This document shows, piece by piece, positions 18,969 to 27,617 of a DNA stretch of 64,000 bases. The DNA lies in contig CADCJO010000003.1 in NCBI GenBank assembly GCA_902801765.1, positions 1-64,000 of the forward strand, written 5' to 3'. The position numbers were made by a program, and so were the translations under genes. The notes under the pieces were generated by a model. The model ran no database searches, had not been told where the DNA came from, and saw only the letters and a program-made list of their open reading frames with translations. The DNA is from an uncultured Eubacteriales bacterium (GTDB lineage: Bacteria > Bacillota > Clostridia > Christensenellales > Aristaeellaceae). Every line of letters begins with the position of its first letter. Positions within the stretch are counted from its first letter, which is position 1.

Positions 18969-19011
18969 AAAAAGCTGAACCCCTTGAAAACACATGGTTT
19001 TCAAGGGGTTC
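18969..19011 (-). terminator. Terminator of the tRNA-Arg gene
   Basis: On the minus strand GAACCCCTTGAAAA pairs with TTTTCAAGGGGTTC, and the 3' arm is followed by CAGCTTTTT. It starts five nt after the encoded CCA of the tRNA. Confidence 0.8.
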
Positions 19012-19015
19012 GATT

Positions 19016-19092
19016 TGGTACGCCCGGTGCGATTCGAACGCATGGCCTTCAGAGTCGGAGTCTGACACTCTATCCAACTGAGCTACGGGCGC
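19016..19092 (-). tRNA. tRNA-Arg(CCG)
   Basis: The minus strand folds into a cloverleaf. Acceptor GCGCCCG pairs with CGGGCGT (one G-U), the D-loop contains AGTTGGATAGAG, and the anticodon arm TCAGA-CTCCGAC-TCTGA has the anticodon CCG. The T-arm contains GTTCGAATC, and CCA is encoded. It has its own terminator and no other tRNA nearby. Confidence 0.95.
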
Positions 19093-19256
19093 ATACTTAC
19101 TTTCCGAAGAAAGCTTGTATATTATAGCGCAAAACAGTTGGATAGTCAAGCGCTTTTTATAAAGATTATATATTCCGCGAAAAGCTCAAAAAAACAAGTA
19201 AAAATCACGTATTCCAAATAATTTTCTGTAAACATTTCCCGCGGCGGATTTTTTGC

Positions 19257-19285
19257 TTGTGTATCAGCGCCGTTTCTGGTATACT
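19257..19285 (+). promoter_or_regulatory. Promoter of the PQQ-propeller gene
   Basis: TTGTGT, a 17-nt spacer and TATACT lie about 50 nt before the GTG start at 19335. Confidence 0.6.
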
Positions 19286-19334
19286 ATATATGGATTTTTT
19301 TGCACTTTGTATGATGTACGGGAGGATTTATCCT

Positions 19335-21971
19335 GTGAGCAATTATCAAGACCCCAATCTGAACCAGCAGCCGGCAGTGCGGCATCGCCGCAGCGACCGC
19401 CACCGCCAGGAAGCAGGAAGAAATTATGAAGCCCCGGCGGTTACCGCCGCCCGGCAGCTGCCCCCGGAAAATGAACCGGCGGATGAAATCAAATGGCAGC
19501 GCCGTCAGCCTTCCAGCTGGCCGGAGGAAAACGAGGGCTATTCTTCCCCTGCCGCTTCCGGTTCCAGGCGCAGGCAGCAAAGCGCGCCTGTTCCGGATGA
19601 GCGGATGTATATGCGCAGGACGCCGGAGCTGGACGATGCTTATGACGATGAGGATGAGGAACGCTCCTTCCCTTGGATGAAAATCATCGTTGGCGCGCTA
19701 ATCGTGGTGCTGCTGTTCGGCGTCGCTCTGTATTTCATTCAGGACGCCGGGCCGCTGAATCCCATCAAAAATGCTATTGTCGGTCTTGTTCAGGTAAAGG
19801 CCAAGGAAGCCGGAAAAGTCATCTCCTTCCAGGCCGCCAGCAGCACAGCGGCCACCAATACCCGCCTGCTGCTCAGCCTGACCACGAACCAATCCGTAGA
19901 CGGCGTGCGCATTGAGGACGCCGACGGCAACGATATTACCGACTCGGTGAACCTGGTAAACGGTTCGAATGAAACCAACAAGATTTGGAATATCAACGTC
20001 ATTTTCGACATGCCCTATGCCGGAGACGTGTTTGCCGTGATTCGTCAGGACAATAATTGGGTCAGAACCGATCAAAAGGTCTCCCTCCTGATTGCCGCTC
20101 CTGAACCCCTTCCCACGGAAACGCCTCTGCCGACGCAGGTGCCCATCGCGACGCAGATTCCGGCCGCCTTCTCTTCCTTCGACAGCTCAGACCCGGTGGA
20201 GGACAGCATCCCGGTCTATACGGACATTCCGGAAGCCCTCTCGGCTGTTGTTACCTGGGCGCCTGCCACCGAACCGCTGCCCACGGAAGAACCTGTGGAA
20301 GAATGGACGGAAGTGCCGACTGAGGTGCCTACGGAGGAGCCTGCGCCTGAACCGACTGCGGTCCCAACCGAAGCACCGCCTCAGGGACCGACGCCTGCGC
20401 CTACCATCACTCCCCTGCCGCGCCTGGAAGCGAACGATGCTGTTGGTTCCCTCAAATCCACCGATACAGTCTACCGCGGAAAAAAGAGCGTCACCTTCAG
20501 CCGAGAAACGGGGTATGTCGCCCCGCATCCCGATCAGTACACTCATTATCCGCTGGGCGTTCCCACCTTCCGGGGAGACAATTTCCGCCGCAATGCCGCT
20601 TACGGTACGGCGGATGTGCAGACAGAGTCCATGTCCGTGCTGTGGGAAGTCCCCCTCGGTTCTCTGCGCACGGAGGATAACGGCACGCTCTACGGTGTCG
20701 GCTGGACGGGCCAGCCCGCTATCATCCACTGGACGCAGCAGGTCCGCGAAGGCATGAACCTGTATGAAGATAAAAAGAGCAAGGTGCTTAACGAAGTCAT
20801 CTTTGGGGCGCAGGACGGCAAAGTCTATTTCCTGGATCTGACGGACGGCAGCCCCACCCGCGACGCCATCAACGTGGGCTATCCCTTGAAGGGCAGCGTT
20901 TCCGTGGACAGCTGGGACCGGCCCCTGATGGCGGTTGGCCAGGGCATTTCCAAGCTTGCCAATGGCAAAACCGGTTCCATCGGTCTGCGGCTCTTCAATC
21001 TGGTCACCGGAAAAGAAGCCTACCTGCTCAACGGCCGCAAGAGCGATACCCAGGTGCAGTACAATACCAACGGTGCGTTCGACGGCACCGCGCTGTTCCT
21101 GTTTGACAATCAAGGCACCGACGCTCTGATCGCAGCCGGCGAAAACGGCCTCCTGTATACGGTCGATCTCAACGGCAAATTCATCTATCCCAACGCGGAC
21201 AATCCCGACGCGGCGGTATCCATTGAAATCAAGCCCGATATTACATACCTGCGCACCAAGTCCGGCAGCGAAAAGGAAGCGTCTGTGGGCGTGGAAAGCA
21301 GCGTGGCCATGTATGACAAATACATCTACATGACCGATGCCTACGGCATCGTCCGCTGTGTGGATTCCGACACGATGAAGACCGTCTGGGCCGTGGACGG
21401 CGGCGACAACATTGACGCCTCCCCCGCGCTGGACTTTGACGCAAGCGGAGCTTTGAACCTGTATATCGGCAATACCTGCTACAATCGCCTGGGTAATAAA
21501 AATCCCGTCACCATTCGCCGTTTGAATGCGCTGACCGGAGAAGAAATCTGGCGCTATGAGATCAAGTGCTCCGCTGACAAGAACCAGCTTTCCGGCTGTA
21601 AGGCCAGTCCGGTGATCGGCCAGAACGCCATTGAAAACCTGGTCATCTTTACGGTGAACAAGGTAGAGAGCGGCGGCAGCAAAATCCTTGCGCTGGATAA
21701 GAATTCCGGACAGGTGGTTTGGGAAAAGGCGCTGACGGACGAGGCCATTTCCTCCCCCGTAGCCGTGTATGACGCGCGCGGTGAAGCCTGGATTATCCAG
21801 GGCGACGAGGGCGGAAATCTGACCATGCTCTACGGCAGAACCGGCGAAGTGAGATCCACCTTGAACCTTGGCGGCGCCATCCAGGGCAGCCCCGCGGTGT
21901 ACAAGGGCTATCTGGTGGTGGGTACTGGCAGCAAGAGTAACGCCAGTATGTACTGCGTCAAGATCAACTGA
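19335..21971 (+). CDS. Membrane-anchored PQQ-like beta-propeller protein
   Basis: The 878-residue protein has a charged, low-complexity N-terminus (about residues 1-115, rich in Arg, Gln, Glu), one transmembrane helix at about 116-136 (IIVGALIVVLLFGVALYFI), an immunoglobulin-like stretch, and a Pro/Thr/Glu linker (EEPAPEPTAVPTEAPPQGP). Beyond it lies a PQQ-type propeller (SPALDFDASGALNLYIGNT, LNALTGEEIWRYE, LALDKNSGQVVWEKALTDE). The propeller should lie outside the cell. GGGAGG precedes the GTG start, and in-frame starts upstream overlap the promoter. PQQ-like propellers are usually binding scaffolds rather than enzymes; its ligand is unknown. Confidence 0.82.
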   Translation: MSNYQDPNLNQQPAVRHRRSDRHRQEAGRNYEAPAVTAARQLPPENEPADEIKWQRRQPSSWPEENEGYSSPAASGSRRRQQSAPVPDERMYMRRTPELDDAYDDEDEERSFPWMKIIVGALIVVLLFGVALYFIQDAGPLNPIKNAIVGLVQVKAKEAGKVISFQAASSTAATNTRLLLSLTTNQSVDGVRIEDADGNDITDSVNLVNGSNETNKIWNINVIFDMPYAGDVFAVIRQDNNWVRTDQKVSLLIAAPEPLPTETPLPTQVPIATQIPAAFSSFDSSDPVEDSIPVYTDIPEALSAVVTWAPATEPLPTEEPVEEWTEVPTEVPTEEPAPEPTAVPTEAPPQGPTPAPTITPLPRLEANDAVGSLKSTDTVYRGKKSVTFSRETGYVAPHPDQYTHYPLGVPTFRGDNFRRNAAYGTADVQTESMSVLWEVPLGSLRTEDNGTLYGVGWTGQPAIIHWTQQVREGMNLYEDKKSKVLNEVIFGAQDGKVYFLDLTDGSPTRDAINVGYPLKGSVSVDSWDRPLMAVGQGISKLANGKTGSIGLRLFNLVTGKEAYLLNGRKSDTQVQYNTNGAFDGTALFLFDNQGTDALIAAGENGLLYTVDLNGKFIYPNADNPDAAVSIEIKPDITYLRTKSGSEKEASVGVESSVAMYDKYIYMTDAYGIVRCVDSDTMKTVWAVDGGDNIDASPALDFDASGALNLYIGNTCYNRLGNKNPVTIRRLNALTGEEIWRYEIKCSADKNQLSGCKASPVIGQNAIENLVIFTVNKVESGGSKILALDKNSGQVVWEKALTDEAISSPVAVYDARGEAWIIQGDEGGNLTMLYGRTGEVRSTLNLGGAIQGSPAVYKGYLVVGTGSKSNASMYCVKIN

Positions 21972-21982
21972 TCCGGAACCTT

Positions 21983-22016
21983 CCCCGCTTGTGCGGCTGA
22001 CACAGGCGGGGTTTTT
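21983..22016 (+). terminator. Terminator after the PQQ-propeller gene
   Basis: CCCCGCTTGTG pairs with CACAGGCGGGG (one mismatch), followed by TTTTT. Confidence 0.88.
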
Positions 22017-22029
22017 GCTGCTTTGCCAT

Positions 22030-22057
22030 TTGCGTTTACGACATTTTTCCGTATAAT
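22030..22057 (+). promoter_or_regulatory. Promoter of the SpoIID-domain gene
   Basis: TTGCGT, a 16-nt spacer and TATAAT lie about 138 nt before the TTG start at 22195. Confidence 0.65.
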
Positions 22058-22194
22058 ATACGGATGGGATAAATGCCGTTCACGCGGAAAGAATAATGAA
22101 GAAGGAGCCTGGAATTTTTACAGTCTGAAACGGGCATTCCGTTCATTTGCCGACATATATTGAATCATCCATCTCTGGGAAAGGAGCTGTGCGT

Positions 22195-23925
22195 TTGAAA
22201 AAAAGCATCCGATTCGTCTCCCTGCTTTTAGCGGTATTGCTGCTGCTGCCCATCTCCATGAACGCGGCGGCGGAAAAGACAAGCGGCGTGGTGCGCGTGC
22301 TGCTGACGCGGCTGAAATTGACCGACCAGGTGGAAATTTCCCTGGACGGCAGCTACACGCTGGGCGACCTGGCCTTTCAGCGGGGCAGCCATCTGACTGT
22401 GGCCTGCCTGAAAAACGAGCTTTACGTTTATTATGAAGGCATGTCCGTGAAGCTGGGCAAACAGCTGACGCTGGTTCGCCATGAAGCGGAGGATGGCCTT
22501 GAAAACGGCGTTCGCTTCAATGGCGCGTATGAACTGCATCCCGGCGACGTGAAGCTGACCGCCGTGGACGGACGCATCCGGGCCGTGCTGCACGCGCCGG
22601 TGGAGGAGTATCTGTTGGGCGTGGTGCCCTATGAAATGAGCGATTCGTTTCCCCTGGAAGCCCTGAAAGCCCAGGCCGTGGCCGCGCGAACCTACGCGCT
22701 GAAACGGACAAAATCCGCCAAAGATTATGACGTAGAGGACAACACCAACGACCAGGCGTATTACGGCGTAAAGGCGCAGAACAAAAATGCCGCCCGCGCC
22801 GTGCGGGAAACCGCGGGCCAATGCGGCTTTTACAAGGGAGAAATGGCGGACTGCTACTATTCCGCCAGCAATGGCGGGCAGACAGAATTGGCCTCCCACG
22901 TTTGGGCGAAAGACAATCCCGGTTATCTGATCATGGCCGAGGACCCCTACGACCTGCAAAACCCTGAAAGCGTAGTCAAACGCGCGCGGCTTCCCAAGGA
23001 GCTGAAAAGCAACGACGATTTAGGCGCTTTGAAAGAACCGATCCTGAGCGCTCTGTCCGAGCTGCTGGAAAGCAAAGGCTATGACGGGGACATGGAGCAG
23101 ATTCAGGTGGTGGGGATCATGGACGCGGAAACCGCCCTGCCCAAATACCACGATTCACCGTCCCAGATCATGACGCTGCTGCGGCTGTTTCTGACGGTGC
23201 AGGCCAGGAAGCTGGCGGCGGCGGAGCCGTTGGACGAGGAGGAAGAAATCTCTATTTTCACAGTCATCGAGGACAGCGCACCGCTGCCGACGGATACGCC
23301 CGCGCCTTCCCCCGTGCCGGGAGAAAAGTGGACGGCGCCCGAAGTGCTGCCGGAGCCTATTCTCGTTACGCTCGAGCTGTTTCCCACAGTGGAGCAGGCG
23401 CTGAACCTGTCCATCAATTCCGGCAGCAATGAACTCATCACCGTCAAGGAAACGTCGGCCTCCTTCAATTTGGAGTCCCGCCGCTTCGGCCACGGCGTGG
23501 GCATGAGCCAGCGCGGCGCCCAGTGCATGGCCGGATTGTACCGCTGGACGTACGACCAGATTCTGCGGTTTTACTACCCGGGGATGCAGCTGCAAACCGT
23601 GGCCTATACTTCTTCGCTCGCGCCGAAGCTGGACGCCCGCTTCCTTGCCACCCCCGGCCCCGCCGCGACGCCGACACCCCGGCCCACGGTCATGCCCGTC
23701 AGATCTACCCCAGGCCCGGAAGAATACAGGGTGAAGGTTACCAATATCGGCGAAAACTCCTACCTGAATATGCGCGCTCAGCCCAGCACCCAGTCCGATG
23801 TGATTCGGCTGCTCTACTATGGTCAGGAGCTGATCGTGACGCATGAGGACGGCGATTGGCTCACTGTCCGCACAGATGACCTGAACGGGTATGTGATGAA
23901 AGAATTTGTCAGGAAAGTGGAATAG
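22195..23925 (+). CDS. Secreted SpoIID/LytB-domain protein with C-terminal SH3b domain
   Basis: SpoIID-type domains are lytic transglycosylases acting on denuded peptidoglycan. The 576-residue protein starts at TTG (AAAGGAG upstream) with a signal peptide (VSLLLAVLLLLPISMNAAAE). The domain's catalytic region is visible as VVPYEMSDSFPLEALKAQAV, then AARTYALK, YYSASNGGQTE, and a late GHGVGMSQRGAQCMA. Between those halves lies an insertion of about 150 residues with a Pro-rich stretch (PTDTPAPSPVPGEKW). The C-terminus is an SH3b domain (YLNMRAQPSTQSDVIRLLYY). It is not obviously spoIID itself, since that gene lacks the SH3 tail; a general wall-remodelling role is equally likely. Confidence 0.83.
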   Translation: MKKSIRFVSLLLAVLLLLPISMNAAAEKTSGVVRVLLTRLKLTDQVEISLDGSYTLGDLAFQRGSHLTVACLKNELYVYYEGMSVKLGKQLTLVRHEAEDGLENGVRFNGAYELHPGDVKLTAVDGRIRAVLHAPVEEYLLGVVPYEMSDSFPLEALKAQAVAARTYALKRTKSAKDYDVEDNTNDQAYYGVKAQNKNAARAVRETAGQCGFYKGEMADCYYSASNGGQTELASHVWAKDNPGYLIMAEDPYDLQNPESVVKRARLPKELKSNDDLGALKEPILSALSELLESKGYDGDMEQIQVVGIMDAETALPKYHDSPSQIMTLLRLFLTVQARKLAAAEPLDEEEEISIFTVIEDSAPLPTDTPAPSPVPGEKWTAPEVLPEPILVTLELFPTVEQALNLSINSGSNELITVKETSASFNLESRRFGHGVGMSQRGAQCMAGLYRWTYDQILRFYYPGMQLQTVAYTSSLAPKLDARFLATPGPAATPTPRPTVMPVRSTPGPEEYRVKVTNIGENSYLNMRAQPSTQSDVIRLLYYGQELIVTHEDGDWLTVRTDDLNGYVMKEFVRKVE

Positions 23926-23935
23926 CATAGCAATG

Positions 23936-23971
23936 AAAAAGACGCGGGGATCAATCCTCGCGTCTTTTTTT
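23936..23971. terminator. Bidirectional terminator
   Basis: AAAAAGACGCGGGGA and TCCTCGCGTCTTTTTTT form a stem between convergent genes. Confidence 0.82.
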
Positions 23972-23984
23972 GCTGGTTGCTTTA

Positions 23985-24212
23985 TCAGGCCTTCTGCCAT
24001 TCTTCGGCCTTGGCGGCGGAGATGCGCTTGATGGTTTCTTCCGCATAGGGAGATTCCGCGCCGCCGATGCCGTACAGGAACAGCTTGCCGTCCTGGGTCT
24101 TGTACAGATCTTCTTCATAACCGGCCGCATCGCCGAAGGAACCAAACACTTTTTTCTGGATCAGTTCAGAAGCGTCTGTATCATATTCAACCTTGCAAAT
24201 AACCTTTTTCAT
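23985..24212 (-). CDS. Small conserved-looking hypothetical protein
   Basis: The 75-residue protein begins MKKVICKVEYDTDASELIQK and contains a YGIGGAESPYAEETIKRIS segment; it is charged and soluble, with no membrane helix. I do not recognise it. The ATG at 24212 follows AAAGGA by about 10 nt and has a good promoter at 24279-24307. The longer ORF reading to 24344 would start upstream of that promoter. It ends at the shared terminator, so it is monocistronic. Confidence 0.7.
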   Translation of the reverse strand: MKKVICKVEYDTDASELIQKKVFGSFGDAAGYEEDLYKTQDGKLFLYGIGGAESPYAEETIKRISAAKAEEWQKA

Positions 24213-24278
24213 GATGCCGAGTCCTTTCATTCGCGGTCTTTTGCCGCATACTTTTCCGTGCTGATTCAGCACTGCTAT

Positions 24279-24307
24279 ATCATACCACATACAGATAATG
24301 AACGCAA
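24279..24307 (-). promoter_or_regulatory. Promoter of the 75-residue protein gene
   Basis: The minus strand has TTGCGT, a 17-nt spacer and TATGAT. Confidence 0.6.
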
Positions 24308-24356
24308 TGTCATGTAAGTGTCTGAAAATTGCCAAATCAGGCATTTTCAGGGCATT

Positions 24357-25136
24357 TTATCCATTTTCCTGTTTTTTCAGTGTTCTTTCTGCCATCAGAT
24401 CAGCCAGTTCCCGCCGCGCGTATCCCGTCAGCATGGAGAGGAATTCCGCGTTTGTCGGTTTGCCGCGTTCCGCGTCGACAGCATAGCCGAACAGAGATTG
24501 GATAGCGCTTAGATTGCCGGACAGCCAGGTGCTTTCGACAGCTGTCCGTATGGCTCTTTCCACTGCCCGGGGTGACGTACGGCACATGGAAGCAATCAAA
24601 GGATACAGCCTGCCGGTGTAGGAAGCGCCAACCTGCGGTGCGCACACCAGCATGGAGAGCGCCAGGCAGATATAATCTTTCCCCTTCAGCGCATCGGGTA
24701 TACCCAGCAGCTCAGTGTATTTTTCCGCGATCCTCCCGCGTTCCGGCTGCCAGGGCTCGGCAAGCTTTGGCAAGGCTGTCAGCGCCGTTTCCTCCGCGGC
24801 TTGCAGCAGCGCATTTTCCTGGCTATTCCACAGTGCTGCCGCGTCGGCTCCCTTCTGCAGCGCAAGCTCCAGCCATTTCTTTTCCTGGCCAAGATAGAGC
24901 ACACGGGGCGGCGCGGGCATTTCTGCGCTCAGCTGACACAGCAGGTTCAGGCTGTCCAGCCCCGTCAGCACACCATCCAGCAGCAGAAAATCAGGCGTCA
25001 GGCGCAGGATCTGATCCCGAACCGCTTCCCCATTTCCGCTTCCGATCACCGTCAGCTTTTCAGACTGCCCCAGCAGCGCTTCAAACCGCAGCGGCTCCCT
25101 GGCGGCAATAAAGGCCCTGCTTTCCGCTTTCAGCAT
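24357..25136 (-). CDS. Spo0A-family regulator with a degenerate receiver domain
   Basis: The C-terminal half (residues 138-245) is clearly the Spo0A DNA-binding domain: LLGIPDALKGKDYICLALSM, SPRAVERAIRTAVESTW, SLFGYAVDAERGKPTNAEFL. The N-terminal half has the length and partial pattern of a receiver, including LLLDGVLTGLDSL with D54 at the phosphoacceptor position. However, the acidic pair near residue 10 is missing (FIAARE) and no conserved Thr or Lys is evident. It may therefore act without phosphorylation or bind a different signal. It overlaps the preceding ThrE_2 gene by 7 nt, so it is translated with the exporter genes. It is unlikely to be the genome's main Spo0A, which normally lies beside spoIVB, but that cannot be excluded here. 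Confidence 0.82.
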   Translation of the reverse strand: MLKAESRAFIAAREPLRFEALLGQSEKLTVIGSGNGEAVRDQILRLTPDFLLLDGVLTGLDSLNLLCQLSAEMPAPPRVLYLGQEKKWLELALQKGADAAALWNSQENALLQAAEETALTALPKLAEPWQPERGRIAEKYTELLGIPDALKGKDYICLALSMLVCAPQVGASYTGRLYPLIASMCRTSPRAVERAIRTAVESTWLSGNLSAIQSLFGYAVDAERGKPTNAEFLSMLTGYARRELADLMAERTLKKQENG

Positions 25137-25570
25137 GAAGCGCCTCTCTGATTCGCCTTCCGATGCCAGAACGCGGAAAACAATACGGATGAAATCGTTA
25201 TCGCCATGGCGATGCCGCAGATGCCCAGCAGCGTGGCCGCGCCGGTCCGCACCGCATCGCTGTATTCCCCGTCCACGATGAAGCGCATGGTGCGGTACAG
25301 GCCGACCCCGGGCACCAGCGGAACGATGGCCCCGGTGACAAACAGCGTGGCGACCCGCTTCATCAGCCGCGCAGACAGTTCACAGCAGATGCCGATCAGA
25401 AGGCTGGCTAAAAAATAAGCGAGGGTGCTTTGTTTCAGCAGCAGGAATACGCTGTAGCCCAGAATGCTCACCAAGGAACTGACCAGGATGGTGCTCCTGG
25501 GCTGATGTAGCAGCACGGAGAAGCTGGCCGCGGCAATGCCGCAGGCAATCAATTGAATCCACCAGCTCAT
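25130..25570 (-). CDS. Threonine/serine exporter, ThrE_2 (YjjB-like) subunit
   Basis: This 146-residue membrane protein with about five hydrophobic helices matches the C-terminal half of ThrE exporters (RSTILVSSLVSILGYSVFLL, IVPLVPGVGLYRTMRFIVDG). GGAGGGAGG precedes the ATG at 25570. It overlaps the ThrE_1 gene by 4 nt and the Spo0A-like gene by 7 nt. With the ThrE_1 protein it should form a split transporter for threonine, serine or related small molecules; substrate specificity is not visible. Confidence 0.86.
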   Translation of the reverse strand: MSWWIQLIACGIAAASFSVLLHQPRSTILVSSLVSILGYSVFLLLKQSTLAYFLASLLIGICCELSARLMKRVATLFVTGAIVPLVPGVGLYRTMRFIVDGEYSDAVRTGAATLLGICGIAMAITISSVLFSAFWHRKANQRGASC

Positions 25571-26331
25571 GTAAGCCTCCCTCCCCACATGCTCAGCATC
25601 AGGCCGATGCCGGCCGCCAGCATCATGACAGACAAAATGGCTTCGCCAAGTCTCGCACCGCCGGACACAAGGTCGCCCCGGATGGTATCACGCATGGCGT
25701 TGGTGGTCGCCAGGCCGGGCAGCAGCGGCATGATTGCCCCGCTGATGATCGGCTCGATATTCACATCGGCAATCATACGGGCGCCCAGCAGCGCCAGCAG
25801 CGTGGTCAAAGCGCCCGCGATCATGCTGGAAATCAGCGGCGGCACCTTCATTTTTCCCAACGGGGTCAGCACCCACTGCACCAATGCGCCGCAAAAAAAA
25901 GAAACGCCGAAATCCGCCCAGCTTCCCCCCAGCATGACGGTAAAGCTGGCTGCCGATACCGCGCTTGCCGCGATCAGAAGCGGCCTTTTTTCTGTCTGCG
26001 GCCGCTTAATTTGCTGCAATGCTTTCAGCGCTTCCTCAGCCGTCATGCTGCCGGAAGCGACCTTGCGGGAAATCACATTGCACTCATCAATGCGGTTCAG
26101 GTCAATGGAACGGCTGTGAACGCGCACAATGCGGGAAATCGTCCTGTCCTCCTCCAGCGTCAGGGTCAGCATCAGGCCGGTCGGCAGCGCCAGCACGTCC
26201 ACCCGGAGAATGCCCAGGCCCTGGCACATTCTTTCCACGGTTTCCTCCGCGCGGTAGGTTTCACCGCCGTTTTCCAGAATCAGCTGGGAAGCCAGACAAA
26301 CCGCATCCAGCGTGGTGGTGATGGAATCCAT
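25567..26331 (-). CDS. Threonine/serine exporter, ThrE_1 (YjjP-like, DUF1212) subunit
   Basis: The 254-residue protein has the conserved N-terminal DUF1212 segment (ILENGGETYRAEETVERMCQ, ALPTGLMLTL), including the GxExxRxE-type residues, then about five membrane helices ending IGLMLSMWGGRLT. AGAGGA precedes the ATG at 26331. It is the first cistron of a tightly overlapping unit with ThrE_2 and the Spo0A-like gene, and follows the YhhN gene by 43 nt. Confidence 0.88.
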   Translation of the reverse strand: MDSITTTLDAVCLASQLILENGGETYRAEETVERMCQGLGILRVDVLALPTGLMLTLTLEEDRTISRIVRVHSRSIDLNRIDECNVISRKVASGSMTAEEALKALQQIKRPQTEKRPLLIAASAVSAASFTVMLGGSWADFGVSFFCGALVQWVLTPLGKMKVPPLISSMIAGALTTLLALLGARMIADVNIEPIISGAIMPLLPGLATTNAMRDTIRGDLVSGGARLGEAILSVMMLAAGIGLMLSMWGGRLT

Positions 26332-26374
26332 GGTGAATTTATCCTCTCTGTGATCTTTTGCGTTTTTCGGATCA

Positions 26375-27004
26375 TCAAAAAACAGTGGAAGCGGCAATCA
26401 GAAACTGGGCCAGGAAATAGCAGCCCAGGCACAGGTAATCATATCGTTTGGATGGAATGTTCTTCACAATGCGGAACAGAAGCATCACGTCCGACCCGGC
26501 GAACAGCAGCGCGCCCAGCATCAGCAGCGGCTTCTGCGCGATCGAAAGAGAGAACATCGCGCTGATCAGCAGCGCGTAGCCCACATACGGCAGCGTGCTT
26601 TTGTCCTTTTCCAGCTTTTTGATCTGCGGGTACAGCGCGAAAACGCCGACGGCCATCAGCAAAAAAACGATCAGGCTGGGCCAACCCGGCCTTTGAAGCA
26701 GCACCATCGCCGCGCAATAACAGATATGGCCCAGCGCAAACGCCGCTGTGCCCGCCAGGAAGTGCCTGTCCAGGATCACGTCGGCGGCGACGCAAACGCA
26801 CAAACCAATCAAAATGAGAAGCGCGGTGGAGGACGGGCGGGAAAAAAAGCCGTATCCCGCCAGCAGCGCCGACATGGCCGTCGCGGCGCCTTTGAAGAAC
26901 CATTCCTGCCATTTGTGTTCTTCCGAACCCCACTTGATCGACTGGTAGATCAGATACATCACGATCATCAGAGCGAAGCAGGCGATTGTCCAGATCAATG
27001 CCAT
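26375..27004 (-). CDS. YhhN family (lysoplasmalogenase-like) membrane protein
   Basis: The 209-residue polytopic protein has seven to eight hydrophobic segments and the family's acidic membrane positions (VAADVILD and AGSDVMLLFR). Animal members (TMEM86) hydrolyse lysoplasmalogen; Clostridia often contain plasmalogens, so a lipid role fits but is untested. An upstream site (CTGGAAGGAGCATCACC) supports the ATG at 27004. Confidence 0.83.
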   Translation of the reverse strand: MALIWTIACFALMIVMYLIYQSIKWGSEEHKWQEWFFKGAATAMSALLAGYGFFSRPSSTALLILIGLCVCVAADVILDRHFLAGTAAFALGHICYCAAMVLLQRPGWPSLIVFLLMAVGVFALYPQIKKLEKDKSTLPYVGYALLISAMFSLSIAQKPLLMLGALLFAGSDVMLLFRIVKNIPSKRYDYLCLGCYFLAQFLIAASTVF

Positions 27005-27092
27005 GGTGATGCTCCTTCCAGAGAAAGTGCTTTTTGCTTCCCGCGGCGTTCAGCGCGTGCATTGCGGAAGCCTTGCGGCCGAGTGTTTCCGT

Positions 27093-27422
27093 TCATTCAA
27101 GCTGAGACAGACGGTAACCCGCCGCCTCAATCTTTTCCTTCACTTCCCTGAGCCGCTCTTTGTCGGAAGGCTTTTTGGTAAACAGGGATTTGATCGGAGC
27201 TTCGCTGTCAAAGGCAAGGCGGGTGTAAATGCGTTCCGAATAGAAAAGCAGGTATTTCAGCCTTCCCCCGTCGCGGCATTCCCCCACGAAGGTTCCGTCG
27301 CCGCCCCGCAGTTTTTGAAACCGCGCCGCGCACTCCGCAAAGTCAATGAAGCCGCCCAGGTAGTGGATGCCCTCGCCGTTGACTTCTTCCACGTCCCGGT
27401 CCCAAATCGTGAAAGTATCCAT
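27093..27422 (-). CDS. Hypothetical protein
   Basis: The 109-residue soluble protein begins MDTFTIWDRDVEEVNGEGIH and ends KIEAAGYRLSQLE. GGGGGGA lies just before the ATG at 27422. An alternative start to 27533 would run through repeat sequence. I recognise no family; a small alpha/beta protein is likely. Confidence 0.65.
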   Translation of the reverse strand: MDTFTIWDRDVEEVNGEGIHYLGGFIDFAECAARFQKLRGGDGTFVGECRDGGRLKYLLFYSERIYTRLAFDSEAPIKSLFTKKPSDKERLREVKEKIEAAGYRLSQLE

Positions 27423-27481
27423 GGTATCCCCCCGAATAACGGTAATCCATACGATTGTAAATGAGAAAAATGATTTCTTTC

Positions 27482-27615
27482 GGCTTTCTCGTAAAGGGGG
27501 TCTGGGGGAAATCGCTCTAAGCCTTCCCCTCACAGGGGGCCGTAGCGCCCGGATGGTGGCCTGAAGGGCCGGATGAGGTTTTCCAAAGAGCGGTTTCCCC
27601 CAGCATCTCTTTCCC
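27482..27615. repeat. Palindromic repeat, expanded copy (E4)
   Basis: The left arm (GGCTTTCTCGTAAAGGGGGT, then CTGGGGGAAATCGCTCT) and right arm (CCAAAGAGCGGTTTCCCCCA) match the two arms of the shorter copies at 30980, 32530 and 42520. They are separated here by about 60 extra nt that contain a GGGCC-rich segment. The right end lies 2 nt from the murC stop codon. Confidence 0.7.
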
Positions 27616-27617
27616 GT

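Noticed and set aside
24357..25136. Calling the Spo0A-like gene the genome's spo0A
   Set aside because: The receiver lacks expected residues and the spoIVB/recN neighbourhood is missing, so only a family-level name is given.
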